Of a stretch of 64,000 nt of DNA, positions 39,912 through 49,542 are shown one piece after another (the first letter of the stretch is position 1; every line of letters starts with the position of its first letter). Both the position numbers and the translations under genes were made by a program. The notes under the pieces were generated by a model. The model was given only the letters and a program-made list of their open reading frames with translations, was not told where the DNA came from and searched no databases. This DNA comes from Melieria omissa (Eukaryota > Arthropoda > Insecta > Diptera > Ulidiidae), in NCBI GenBank assembly GCA_963971225.1, contig OZ020270.1, positions 31,071,823 through 31,135,822 of the forward strand, written 5' to 3'.

Positions 39912-41289
39912 CGGAACTCCGAACCGGGCTACCCAGTTGATTACCAGCTTTTCCGAGATCGTAGTGAGTAGTAATCGAGTAGTAATCCATTACAACCAGC
40001 ACATATTTGTTGCCTTGAGTGCTAGTTGGGAATGGGCCGGCGACGTCCATAGCAATCCGCTCGAAGGGCGCTCCCACGTTGTACTGCTGCATGCGGCCTC
40101 GAGATTTTCTTGTAGGCCCTTTCGCGGCTGAACATCGGTCGCAGCTCTTAATCCACTCGGCAACAGACTCCTGACATCCTACCCAGTAGAATCGTCTTTT
40201 TATTTTGGCAACGGTTTTGGTGCTGCCTAGGTGCCCTCCACTGGAGTCGTTATGGTATGCCTCGATGACCTCGTTGATTCTGCATTTCGGCACTACCATT
40301 AGGGGGTTGCTGGTCCGACCATCCGCGCACTCCCATTCGCGGTACAGATTGTTCCACTGTGCCCAGTAAGCCTTAGCGATCGGGCTTTCACCTGCCATCT
40401 CCTGCCTGTCTGGACGTGCGCCTTGCTCCTTGCCTTCGACGATTTTCGCAAGATCCGCATCCTCACGCTGGTCTTTTTGTAGCCTCTCCGCAGACCACTC
40501 TTCCTCTGGCATAAAGCTTACCAACCGGACGTCCAGTATCTGTTCTTTGCTTTCGGCTCGCGAGCATTGCCTGCATTCGACTTTGCACGAATGGTGTGGC
40601 AGAGCGGCAGCCCTTCTTGGCGACGTCTGTTGTCCGGAACACTTTTCTCGCAGATGGCAGTCTCGTGATATGTGGCCTTGCTTGCCACATCGCCAGCAAC
40701 TGACTCTAGATGACACTGCCCGCAGCCCCGCTGGTGCCTCCGAGCTCACGGTCTGGTTTTGGGTGACACGTCCAGATTGGGCTCGACGCTTTTCCGCAGA
40801 TGAATGTCGAAGACTTCCTCTCCAGGCCGCCTCATACGTCATCGCGCTGGCCACCGTCTCCTTAAATGTCGGCTTGCCCATCATCAACGCACTGCGACGT
40901 GTCTCTGGGTCATGAAGACCTTCAATAAATGACTCAATCTTCATCCTCTCGAGGTTATCAGCGCCGAATTTCGGGTAGCACAACTGTACGAGCCGCTCAA
41001 TGTCCGCTGCATATGTCTGCAGAGCCTCGTTGGCCCTTTGTGTGCGGCTCTTCAGCTCGCAATAATACAGCATTTTGTTGTGCTTGTCACTGTATCTGGC
41101 TGCCAGCGCCCTTATGATGGTGTCGTAATCACCTCTTAACCATTCTGGAACTGATTTGATTACCTCAGCCGCAGGACCTTTCAGAGCCAGTATCAGTCTC
41201 CGACCTTTTCTAACATCGGTCCACCGACTACTCCGTAGCAGCCATCTCGAATTGTAGTTTGAATGTGTCAAACGACGTAGTACCATCAT
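39859..41289 (-). pseudogene. gag C-terminal part with zinc knuckle fused to integrase N-terminus
   Basis: The frame begins out of register; gag homology starts near 41,225 (ALKGPAAEVI). A CCHC knuckle CWRCGKQGHISRDC lies near 40,690-40,650. Without any protease or RT it passes into integrase: an H2C2 finger (HNDSSGGHLGS...SCDRCSAAKG) near 40,260-40,130 and the first catalytic Asp in IAMDVAGPFP near 40,040. The join indicates one large internal deletion of pol. The frame is lost near 39,965. Confidence 0.82.
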
Positions 41290-42075
41290 AGGTAGGCACT
41301 TCTATGGCGAAACTTTTCTCAACTGACTGCACCCTTGCTCGCAGCTGTACCTCTCTAAGCCGCTCGTCCATTTTTCTGTTCATCGAATCTTCCAGACTAT
41401 CAACTCGTTTGTTCAGGGAATCATCTAGGTCGTCAACTCGTTTATCCAAGTGCTCTACCCGCGTCTCCAGGTGCTCGACTTTCCCATTAATCCTGTCTGA
41501 GATTTCCTCCACTTTCTGCTCCAAGCGCGCAGAATTTTCCTGAAGCTTGCTGGACAACTCCCGATTTGCATTTTCAAGTTTTGCTGACATTTCCCGATTT
41601 GCAGTCTCGAATTTGCCGAAATTTCGAGATTCGTAGTTTCCAGCTCCGCTGCCATTTCTCGATTCGCAGTTTCCAGCTTCGCTCCCATTTCTCGATTCGT
41701 AGTTTCCAGCTTCGCTGCCATTTCTCGATTCGCTGTTTCCATTTGCGCCGACATGCCTTTGAGTGCAGCCATTAGTTGGCTCATGTCCAACGCTTGTATT
41801 GGTGCAGCCGCTGCAGCTGTACTCTGTAGCGAAGCAGCACCAGCAGGCGACTCCTCCACCTTGGCCGACGCCTCCAGTTCTTGCGCTCCGAACTCGTGCA
41901 CAGTCCAATCGACGCCTCGTGCCTCACATGCTTCTCGCAAGCGCAACTGCAATTCCACCTTTCCACCAGCCCTCGGCAAATTCCAGGCAGCCAGCTCCTT
42001 CTTCAGCTGGTTTACCTTCAGCAGCTCGAGTTTAACCATGTCCGTGCTTTTATAATTTCCTTTGTTTACTTTCAA
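41228..42075 (-). pseudogene. gag N-terminal part (SAP domain and coiled coil), two frames
   Basis: From 42075 the frame has a SAP-type DNA-binding motif (residues about 14-45, LKKELAAWNLPRAGGKVELQ). It continues into Glu/Ala/Asn heptad-like repeats (ETANREMAAKLE). A frameshift near 41,610 moves the coiled coil into a second frame (to 41228), and a second near 41,225 returns to the first. Gag would form the particle core; this copy cannot be read through. Confidence 0.78.
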
Positions 42076-42084
42076 TTTTCCACA

Positions 42085-42104
42085 ATCCCACTTCTGACAC
42101 CAAA
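42085..42104 (-). other. Primer binding site, tRNA-Leu-like
   Basis: Element sense TGGTGTCAGAAGTGGGATTG starts 2 bases inside the 5' LTR end. The pattern fits the 3' end of an insect tRNA-Leu; the tRNA identity is from memory and not certain. Confidence 0.55.
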
Positions 42105-42529
42105 TGTTACGAATACTACGTCTAGTGGGCTGTTACGTATCACTGGATTGTTCAATTTGAAAATAAACCACACTCAGTTTCTTAAACGCAGACAATAAAA
42201 TAAACCAACAGTCACTTTATTATTCACAGTTTACACTTTACTGTTCGTACACTTAAGTATTTGCTTAATTAATCCGTGTGGCAACTTCACTTGTCAAAAC
42301 CAGGCTGACCCGCTGCGCCGCATCCGGCTGCCTTTTATACCTGTCAGGCCATCGCGCAGATCGTTCTCGCACATTCCCGAGTGGACTAAAGGTTCCCCTG
42401 ATGATCGCGACCATCGTTGCCAGATTGGAATAAAAGTTATTATCGCGGCCGTCGTTGCCACATTGAATTACAGCACGGCGCGAAGCGGCAGGGTTGCTTT
42501 GCACAGCGACAGACTGTCTTATCGTTACA
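42105..42529 (-). repeat. 5' LTR of the Ulysses/Osvaldo-like element (425 bp)
   Basis: Same ends as the 38819 LTR but 38 bp longer, because the GTTGCCA-containing repeat is present twice. Other differences are scattered substitutions. Confidence 0.85.
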
Positions 42530-42547
42530 ATATTCTATATTCTTTGT

Positions 42548-43195
42548 TACAACGGACCGACCGGTATATTCCAAGATTTATAAATACCCTCAAATTCATG
42601 AGGAGGAGATCAACAAACAAATGAAAGACATGATAAAACAGGGCATAATCACAGAGAGCACATCCCCTTACAACTCGCCACTGTGGATTGTGGACAACTG
42701 GACAAGGTGGACAACTCGGGCGGGAAAAAATGGAGAATTGTGATCGACTACAGAGCCTTAAACGAGGTCAGTGTTAGCGACAAATTTCCAATCCCTAACA
42801 TACACAACATCCTAGAAAAATTGGGCAGGGCACAATATTTTACCACCCTCGACCTCGCGAAGGGTTTCCACCAAATCTTAATCAAGGCAGAAGACCGAAA
42901 AAAACAGAATTTTCAACGCCCTTAGGACATTATGAGTTCGTCAGAATGCCCTTCAGACTCAAAAATGCCCCATCAACCTTTCAACGTCTAATGAATTCTG
43001 TACTCAGGGAATTCATCAACAAAATATGTGTCGTTTATCTAGACGACATTCTCATCTTTAGCACCACTATACAAGAACACAAAGACAGTATACAAAAAAT
43101 TTTTGATGCACTCAGGAAACATAATCTAAAAATTCAAGTTGATAAATGTAACTTTCTCACTAAATCCACCGAATACTTAGGACACATTCTCACTA
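42548..43195 (+). pseudogene. Reverse transcriptase fragment, 17.6/297-like Ty3/gypsy element, copy 1
   Basis: Three overlapping frames cover RT: motif [12 protein letters not shown] and [13 protein letters not shown] (42683-42925), then [17 protein letters not shown] and the catalytic [10 protein letters not shown] (42946-43195). It has a frameshift near 42,710 and another in an A-run near 42,901. It is nearly identical to the RT at 49,576-50,230, sharing the first frameshift, so the two are duplicates of one already defective element. It stops abruptly at CACTA, where unrelated sequence begins. Confidence 0.85.
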
Positions 43196-43329
43196 TGCTT
43201 TGTTGTGGAATGCATTGTTTTGTAAATTTTCTTTGTTTGTCAATAATTTGTAACTGTTGGTAACTGGTGGTAAATTTCTATAAAAGATTTTGATAGAAAA
43301 AATTGTAGGCGAGTGGCAACTATGAGTAG

Positions 43330-43570
43330 GAATTGTAAACAACCGTAAGGGGCTTGTGTGCAATTGTTGTTACGTAGTTCTGCGTAAACAAGTCACCGTT
43401 GGTGGCTTGTGTGTATAATGTTGTTGTGCACAAATGTGTTAACAGGTTGCCGTTAGGTGGCTTGATTGCATTGTTTGTGCAAGCGCGTGAGTCAAGCAAG
43501 TTGCCATAAGGCACTTGCGGTGTGTATAGTAGTTGTTGTGCAACTCAAGTGCGTGAGTGTTGTTGTTGTG
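43330..43570. repeat. Degenerate ~55-bp tandem repeat, about 4 copies
   Basis: A core like GTTGCCGTTAGGTGGCTTG followed by GTTGTTGTGCAA recurs near 43,335, 43,388, 43,445 and 43,500 with many substitutions. Confidence 0.6.
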
Positions 43571-43632
43571 GTTGTAGAGTAGGGTAAAGAGAACAAATAA
43601 GTCCAGTGTTAGATTAATATAGTGTGTAGCGA

Positions 43633-44124
43633 GTGAATGGGCGCCCCAAGCGCAAGGGGAGTGTGACAGGGGACTCTGCCCGGGAGCCGTCCGGTAGTGA
43701 AACGACCGACATGACGTCTTCCGATGCGGAGTCAGTGTCGGCGGACGTCCGGTCGCCCCCTCGCAAGAGGGTTGGGCACGTGGCTTCGCCCGGCAAGGGG
43801 CGAGCGGCTTTGCCCGGGGTAGGGCTTGAGCGCGCGGCTTCGCCTGATAAAGGGCTTGGGCGCACGGCTTTGCCCGGGGGAAGTAAGAGGCCTGGGCGCG
43901 CGGCTTCGCCCGCCGACACTATAGGAGGAGTGATGAGTACAGCTGAGGCCAGCACGTGCACGGACGGTGCTAAGTCGCCGGTCGTGAAGGCGGGTGTGCT
44001 CGTCGTTGCGGCCGGCGGTGAGGTGCCGGCTGGGCCGCGCTTGGCAGTGCGCAAGTTACGTCTACGGCTACGCCGACAGCGACGACAATCAAAATGCTCA
44101 CAACAACAGCAGCGCCAACAGTAA
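43633..44124 (+). other. Unidentified GC-rich open frame (163 codons, no ATG at its start)
   Basis: The frame opens after TAG at 43627 and its first codon here is GTG; the first ATG is about 26 codons in. The product would be Arg/Ser/Pro-rich, beginning NGRPKRKGS, with an imperfect repeated GRAASPGKG / LGRTALPG motif. Base composition is much richer in GC than its neighbours. It resembles the low-complexity start of a retroelement ORF1 or gag, but I cannot assign it. It ends in Gln-rich codons. Confidence 0.35.
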
Positions 44125-44270
44125 CAGTAACGCCAACAGCAACGAAAACGCCAACAATAGCAGAAGCGCCAACAGTAACAGTGACGCCAACAGCAACGAA
44201 AACACCAACAATAGCAGGAGCGCCAACAGTAACAAAAACGCTAACAGCAGCAGAATTGCGGACGGTGACA
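44115..44270 (+). repeat. 54-bp minisatellite (about 3 copies)
   Basis: Units beginning CGCCAACAGTAACA repeat with a 54-bp period. In one frame they encode Asn/Ser-rich and in another Thr/Pro-rich sequence; all three frames are open across it, so no coding frame can be chosen. Confidence 0.7.
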
Positions 44271-44487
44271 AGAACGCCGACAAATCAATTCCCAATAAAT
44301 TGGGTCACCGCTTAAACCACAAAATCCACAACCACAAGCTAATGTTGAAGTGCTAAGTTAGGCAAATATAGAATATAAATAGCGGTAAGAGCAGAACAAT
44401 TGTGCAGTTAGTGATTGTACTCATAAAATAAAGCAGTAAAAACTTTAAAATTAATTTTTTAATAGCGTCCCGAAGGACGTTCGTAAG

Positions 44488-44499
44488 TGGCGCAGTCGG
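44488..44499 (+). other. Primer binding site, tRNA-Ser type
   Basis: TGGCGCAGTCGG directly follows the LTR-like end, as in 17.6, 297 and related insect Ty3/gypsy elements. It sets the left end of the internal region. Confidence 0.75.
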
Positions 44500-44602
44500 A
44501 ACGGCGAGTTATTTCTAAAGAAAAATTCGGAACCGTCCTTTCTAAAGAAAGGAACCCCCGTGAACTGAAATAAAACAAGTAAAATTAATAATAAAAGAAA
44601 AA

Positions 44603-45184
44603 ATGGAACAAAAGCCAGCAGTTACATCCGCAGACCTCCTAAAGGAGGCTGCCAGAATAAAGGAATTCCGCGGCGATGGACAATATGACCTGTCATCCTT
44701 CTTGAGGGAAGTTGAATTAATCCTTCCGCTCTTCAACGTGAACCCCCAACTAAAGGAGTTCGTATTTCAACGGCACATACGAAATAAAATCCAACGACAA
44801 GCACTGGACGTCATACGGACAATTGGAGAAAACCCCAAGTGGAAAGATATCAGAAAAGAGCTAATAAACAACTTTGGAGTAAGGCAGACCTATCATCAAC
44901 TTTATCACCAGGCGTTAAATACAAAAAATTTTAATGTAAGCCAATATTTCCATAATCTTAAAATAATATTAGATAAGTTAAACGCTAATTACGAATTCGA
45001 TGAGGAAAACCCCACAGAATTATCACCAAAATGTAATGAAGCCATTGTGTTAAAAACATTTATAAACGGGCTCGATCCACATCTGGCCAGCATCATTATT
45101 AGCAGAAACATAACTAACCTAAGACAGTCTCTACTTTACGCTAGAAGAGACAGGGTTACTGAAACACTCGACAAATCCCTCTAG
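44603..45184 (+). pseudogene. gag: gag of the 17.6/297-like element (truncated by TAG)
   Basis: 193 codons from an ATG 103 bp after the PBS. The product is the capsid-type gag of insect gypsy-like elements, which packages element RNA; it has motifs such as FRGDGQYDLSSFLREVELIL and FINGLDPHLASIII. A TAG at 45182 ends the frame. The Gln/Asn-rich C-terminus continues out of frame to about 45,400, so the gene is frameshifted. Confidence 0.75.
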
Positions 45185-45551
45185 GACACAATACAGACCA
45201 AGACAAGAACAGAACAGGCAATTCCAACAAAACACAACTGGACAAGCTTCGGACCATATGAACAAAAACCGTTACAGGAGAATTCAGGACAATTCAATCG
45301 CTTCTCGAACACTAATTCTGGGCAATATCGCCAAAATCCACACAATAATAATCAATCACAACAATCACGGCACAGTTATTTTATTAGAGACATCAAATAA
45401 GGAAGTCGACCATATGATGGAAAACAATAATAATAAGAGTGACGAAATAAATGTTCAATGTCAGGCCCAAAATATAGTCTACCGATAGTAGAACTTACAG
45501 TCGACAATACGAATAGTACGAATTCGAATAGTAGAACTTACAGTCGACAAT
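45185..45551 (+). pseudogene. gag C-terminus and start of pol, frameshifted
   Basis: Gln/Asn-rich gag tail fragments appear in two frames (45258-45488 and an overlapping one around 45,290-45,400). The pol start follows in a further frame up to 45,551. A 24-bp segment (AGTAGAACTTACAGTCGACA plus ATAC) occurs twice, at about 45,487 and 45,530, immediately before the nested insertion. Confidence 0.6.
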
Positions 45552-45583
45552 ACAGGCGTGGAGCGCAGGTCTGCCAGCTTATA

Positions 45584-46320
45584 CCAGGTATGCGCCTGGA
45601 AACCGCTAATTATTTTTGAAAAAAAACACGTTTATTGTGAGGAAATGATTACAATTTTATTCTTCAAAGTAATGGCCATCGCTAGCTACACATTTTTCCC
45701 ATCTCTCAGGCAATTTATGGATGCCTCGACAAAAAAATGTTTCGTCTTTTGCCTGAAACCAATCATCGATCCATTTTTTGACTTCTGCGTGAGAATTGAA
45801 GCGCCGTTCCGTTAATGCGTGGCCCATCGATGCGAACATGTGATAATCCGAGGGCGCCAAGTCTGGTGAGTAAGCCGCATGAGCAAGAGCTTCCCAGTTG
45901 TACGATGCAACCAATTCTTTGGTGGCTCTAGTGCGGTGTGGTGGTGCGTTGTCATCGAGGAAAATCACTTTGTGTTGCCTGGCTTCATATTCTGGGCGTT
46001 TTTGGCGTATAGCACGGTTCAAATCGGCCAATTGTTGTTGGTAACGTTCACCGTTAACCGTTTCAACAGGTTTTAGAAGGTTTTTTTTCTTCAAATGGTA
46101 ACACAAAATTAACTGTGTCCGCAAATCGTAATTTGTAGGCACGTAATCCGACATTTTCCGGAGCGTCAAACAATGCGTTGTTGGATGAAACTTGACAAAT
46201 TGTGAACTGAATATTGTTGACATATGACAGAAGAAGTAAACATGACATTTGGTACGGTTCCGAAGTTTATAAATATTCGGCTATTTACCGCTAGATGTCG
46301 TTTCATAGGCGCATACCTGG
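45584..46320 (-). mobile_element. mariner element with internal deletion (737 bp)
   Basis: Flanked by TA at 45582-45583 and 46321-46322, with inverted ends CCAGGTATGCGCCT on both sides. Full-length mariners are about 1.3 kb, so roughly half is missing. It inserted into the gag of the CsRn1-like fragment. Confidence 0.88.
45657..46154 (-). pseudogene. mariner transposase, internally deleted
   Basis: The N-terminus (MSDYVPTNYDLRTQLILCYH) is joined directly to the C-terminal catalytic part (LLKPVETVNGERYQQQLADL onward). The deletion removes the DNA-binding region and the first catalytic Asp; D in LDDNAPPH and YSPDLAPSD (D34D type) and the tail GIHKLPERWEKCVASDGHYF remain. It resembles the mauritiana-type mariners. 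It cannot make active transposase. The upstream ATG at 46221-46223 lies in the terminal region and is a less likely start. Confidence 0.85.
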
Positions 46321-46574
46321 TACATTACCCGTGTGGGCAGCTGTCCGAAGATGGTACAATACTTTTTCTTATCGGATGTGATGCCCGCTGCTTCAAATGC
46401 TGCCTCGACCTGCCAAAACCAAAGGCCGGTGTGCTCTTCCGCAAAGTCAGGTAACTTGACTTTGCCGTGCTCGATGGCGTCCATGCGGGCTGGTGCATCG
46501 TTGGGTCGCACCGTCGAGTTGGCCCGGGTCTGCGAGATGTCCAGCATCGCTGTTTCTTCCTCGTCGCTGGTCAT
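46321..46574 (-). pseudogene. gag N-terminus of CsRn1-like element
   Basis: From an ATG at 46572-46574 the product has VKLPDFAEEHTGLWFWQVEAAF, the start of the gag of this retroelement clade. The frame is interrupted at the mariner TA. About 30 bp of possible continuation lie at 45552-45581 on the other side. Confidence 0.65.
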
Positions 46575-46670
46575 TGGAGCTATCGTGTGAATCGGTTTTC
46601 AGAAAAGGCGTTGTACTGACGTCAGGAGTTTGTTGTTATCGGGTGCGTGTAGTCGTCACTTCTTTGCTGT

Positions 46671-46684
46671 CGTCGGGGTCACCA
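46671..46684 (-). other. Primer binding site, tRNA-Trp type
   Basis: Element sense TGGTGACCCCGACG, matching the 3' end of tRNA-Trp, as used by CsRn1-clade elements. Confidence 0.7.
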
Positions 46685-47428
46685 CTCTTTGGTGGATTTA
46701 GTGTCCACCAGCACTTTTTAGTAAAACACTGCACTTCAAACAATAACAACTTTTTATTTCACAATTTAACATACACTATTTACTGCTGCCGGTGTCGCGT
46801 CCTGACTCTGACTGACTGATCGATTAACTGATGATTGCTGGTGTCAGGACCGCTTCTTTTATAGCAGCGAGCCGGCCGTGGTCCGTTCTGCCGGTCCGCT
46901 ATGCCGTTGCTGTCGTCGTGGCACAGCTGCGGCCCGCTATGTCGTCGCTGCCGTAGACCGCTATGCTGTCGTCGTGGCACAGCTGCGGTCCGCTATGCTG
47001 TCGCTGCCGTGAACCGCTATGCTGTCGTCGTGGCACAGCTGCGGTCCGCTATGCTGTCGCTGCCGTGGACCGCTATGCTGTCGTCGTGGCACAGCTGCGG
47101 TCCGCTATGTCGTCGCTGCCGTAGACCGCTATGCTGTCGTCGTGGCACAGCTGCGGTCCGCTATGCTGTCGCTGCCGTGAACCGCTATGCTGTCGTCGTG
47201 GCACAGCTGCGGTCCGCTATGCTGTCGCTGGCGTGGACCGCTATGCTGTCGTCGTGGCACAGCTGCGGTCCGGTATGCTGTCGCTGCCGTAGACCGCTAC
47301 GCTGTCGTCGTAGCACAGCTGCGGTCCGTTACGCCGTTGCATGCCATCCGCCACGCTGGCACCGATGTGACATGTGCCACGCTGGCACCGTTGCTGATAT
47401 GTCGAGCGGTACAGTATGTGCCGCCACA
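46685..47428 (-). repeat. LTR of the CsRn1-like element (about 744 bp)
   Basis: In element sense it would start TGTGGCGGCACATAC and end before the PBS; both ends are uncertain by several bases. A TATA box (TATAAAAG, minus strand) lies at about 46857-46863. The U3 part upstream of it is filled by the 56-bp repeat. Confidence 0.6.
46905..47340. repeat. 56-bp minisatellite, about 8 copies
   Basis: GCACAGCTGCGG recurs at 46921, 46977, 47033, 47089, 47145, 47201, 47257 and 47313, an exact 56-bp period. The GC-rich units differ at a few positions. It lies in the U3 of the surrounding LTR. Confidence 0.88.
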
Positions 47429-47537
47429 CCGTGATAAGATGTCTTATTGACACAGGATCCACCACTTCACTACTGAATTCACACCTTTTACCACACTACC
47501 CAAGAAATGAACTCAAACAAGCGGCATCTTTTAATAC
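47429..47537 (+). pseudogene. pol protease segment of the 17.6/297-like element
   Basis: The aspartic protease motif CLIDTGSTTSLL is encoded from about 47438. The reading frame is broken on the left by the CsRn1-like fragment and on the right by the solo LTR. Confidence 0.75.
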
Positions 47538-47989
47538 TGTTACGAATACTAGGTCTAGTGGGCTGTTACGTATCTCTGGATTGTGTAATTTGAAAATAAA
47601 ACACAGTCAGTTTCTTACACGCAGACAATAAAATCAACCAACAGTCACTTTATTATTCACAGTTTACACTTTACTGTTCGTACACTTAAGTATTTGCTTA
47701 ATTATTTCGTGTGACAACTTCACTTGTCAAAACCAGACTGACTCGCTGCGCCGCATCCGGCCGCCTTTTATACCTGCCAGGCCATCGCGCAGATCGTTCC
47801 CGCACATTCCGTAGTGGACTAAAAGTTTCCATCATTGCCAGGTTGGACTAAAAGTTATTATCGCGGCCGTCGTTGCCAGATTGGACTAAAAGTTATTATC
47901 GCGGCCGTCGTTGCCAGATTGGATTATAGCACGGCGCGAAGCGGCAGGGTTGCTTTGCACAGCGACAGACTGTCTTATCGTTACAATAC
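47534..47989 (-). mobile_element. Solo LTR (448 bp) of the Ulysses/Osvaldo-like family, with ATAC target duplication
   Basis: The LTR is at 47538-47985, with ATAC at 47534-47537 and 47986-47989. It is the same family as the LTRs at 38819 and 42105, with three copies of the 38-bp repeat. It probably arose by LTR-LTR recombination that removed the internal part. Confidence 0.85.
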
Positions 47990-48372
47990 AATTAACGGAT
48001 CATTTTATATTAATAAAGAAATCATAACACCCCTTCCCAAGGAATTTAATGAAGACAATTTTATGTGCTGGAAACTAATACCCTTTAAGAGCAAACAATT
48101 TGATGGCTTAATTGGCCAAAACATTTTAAAACCACTCTCTGCCATAATTAACCTAGAAAACGAATACTTAGAAATAAATGGTGTAAAAACTAAGTTTGCA
48201 GAATCGTGTCCGTTTCAATATAACGAAATACAAACATTAAACACCACCGCAACAAATGAAGATGTAGTAGACAAATTAATACGGGAAGATATGAACAACG
48301 AGGAGAAGTCATTACTATCCGAACTTTTGGAAAAAAATTCGGATCTATTCTTTAAGGAGGGGCACTCATTAA
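47990..48372 (+). pseudogene. pol segment between protease and RT, 17.6/297-like element
   Basis: The frame from 47990 is the continuation of the protease region interrupted by the solo LTR (GLIGQNILKPLSAIINLENE is visible near 48,105). It stops at the TTAA where the next element inserted; gene sequence resumes in the same frame after 49542. Confidence 0.7.
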
Positions 48373-49542
48373 GGGGGTATAACACCTTGAAGCTTGAATT
48401 TCGGCCTCTTTTTTACGATTTTTTTTAATGGATAAGAAATCGAGCTATTGAAAAAAGGCTTTTAGTTATCTTTTCATTATACATTCAAGTTTTACAAAAA
48501 AATTTTTTTAAGTAGAAAATCAATAAACAAACACTGAAGTCAGACCGTTTTAAGGGACCACTTGCGTCATGTGAGTCCGGGTGGTGTACACGATTTCGGC
48601 TAACTGGTGTGACCTACAACAAAAATCCAATATATTTATTAATTATTGATAGATTAACTGTGGAAGTACGTAGGATTTTGGAAAAATATTAATTTTTGTG
48701 AATTTGACACTCGTTTGAACAAAAAACGTAACATTTATACTCAAAAATCTTGCATTAAATGAGTTCCCGAAAAAAAACTAACAGTTCAATTAAAAAATGG
48801 CTACGCACCTACTTCCATGGAAAAGTCTATTGAGAGAAGAAAAAATTTTATTTCAAGTGAATCTGATAAAAATTGTGGGAGTTCTGATGTACACTAAGGT
48901 GGGTCGAAAAAAAAAAATTTTTGTTGTCACCACCTAAAAATAAAATTCAGAGTGTTTAATGACTATTTGGAAAATATTGCGATTCTGAGGTAAGCCAATT
49001 GTGAGCGGTTTTGCTTCAAAAATACCTCTAATTATTATGTTTTTTGGGTGTAACTTTTTTGTTGTTGGACATTTTCGAATAATTTTTTTTGGTTAGATAA
49101 ACCTTCAGGAGTTCTTGGATTGCACAAATTATTCGAAAATGTCCAACAACAAAAAAGTTACACCCAAAAAACATAATAATTAGAGGTATTTTTGAAGCAA
49201 ACCCGCTCACAATTGGCTTACCTCAGAATCGCAATATTTTCCAAATAGTCATTAAACACTCTGAATTTTATTTTTAGGTGGTGACAACAAAAATTTTTTT
49301 TTTTCGACCCACCTTAATGTACACCAGTTTGAAAAAAGGTGTTTTTCAGAAATCAATTTTGAAGTTTTTTAGTTTATCTCCACGCGCATAGAAGCTACGT
49401 ATAAATATGGCTATTTTCAACATGAAAAAGGTCTTCACCGACTAAATGTTCATGGAATTATATTCTGTATACATAAAAGTGTCATTTAAGCAAAAAAAAA
49501 AAAGCAATTTTTCGGACCCTCAAAGGTGTTATTCCCCCTTAA
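48369..49542. mobile_element. TTAA-flanked non-autonomous DNA element with internal palindrome (1,166 bp)
   Basis: The element 48373-49538 is flanked by TTAA on both sides and has inverted ends GGGGGTATAACACCTT / AAGGTGTTATTCCCCC (one mismatch). Its insertion splits pol precisely. It has no transposase. TTAA targets are typical of piggyBac-type transposons, but these ends do not begin with the usual C-run, so the family is uncertain. Confidence 0.75.
48888..49325. repeat. Palindrome, arms about 199 bp, loop 40 bp
   Basis: Left arm 48888-49085 and right arm 49126-49325 are nearly perfect reverse complements (for example GTAACTTTTTTGTTGTTGGA against its complement). Transcripts would form a long hairpin. 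Confidence 0.85.

Larger units (their letters stand above)
43196..44487 (+). other. Unresolved region upstream of the 17.6-like primer site (long LTR or LINE 5' fragment)
   Basis: From 43196 the sequence is GT-rich with degenerate tandem repeats, then a GC-rich open frame (43633-44124), then an Asn/Ser-codon minisatellite, then TATA-like ATATAAATAG (44,371) and AATAAAG (44,427), ending at a tRNA-Ser PBS. The last ~150 bp are convincingly LTR-like. Whether the LTR begins at 43196 or the first 900 bp belong to another element cannot be decided, as no second copy is present. Confidence 0.45.
45552..47428 (-). mobile_element. CsRn1/Kabuki-like LTR element fragment nested in pol
   Basis: On the minus strand an LTR (about 46685-47428), a tRNA-Trp-type PBS and the N-terminus of gag are present. 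Gag is cut by a mariner and then truncated at about 45,552, where pol of the outer element resumes on the left. The rest of the element is missing. Clade assignment rests on the tRNA-Trp primer site plus the gag motif LWFWQVEAAFEAAGITSDKK. Confidence 0.65.
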
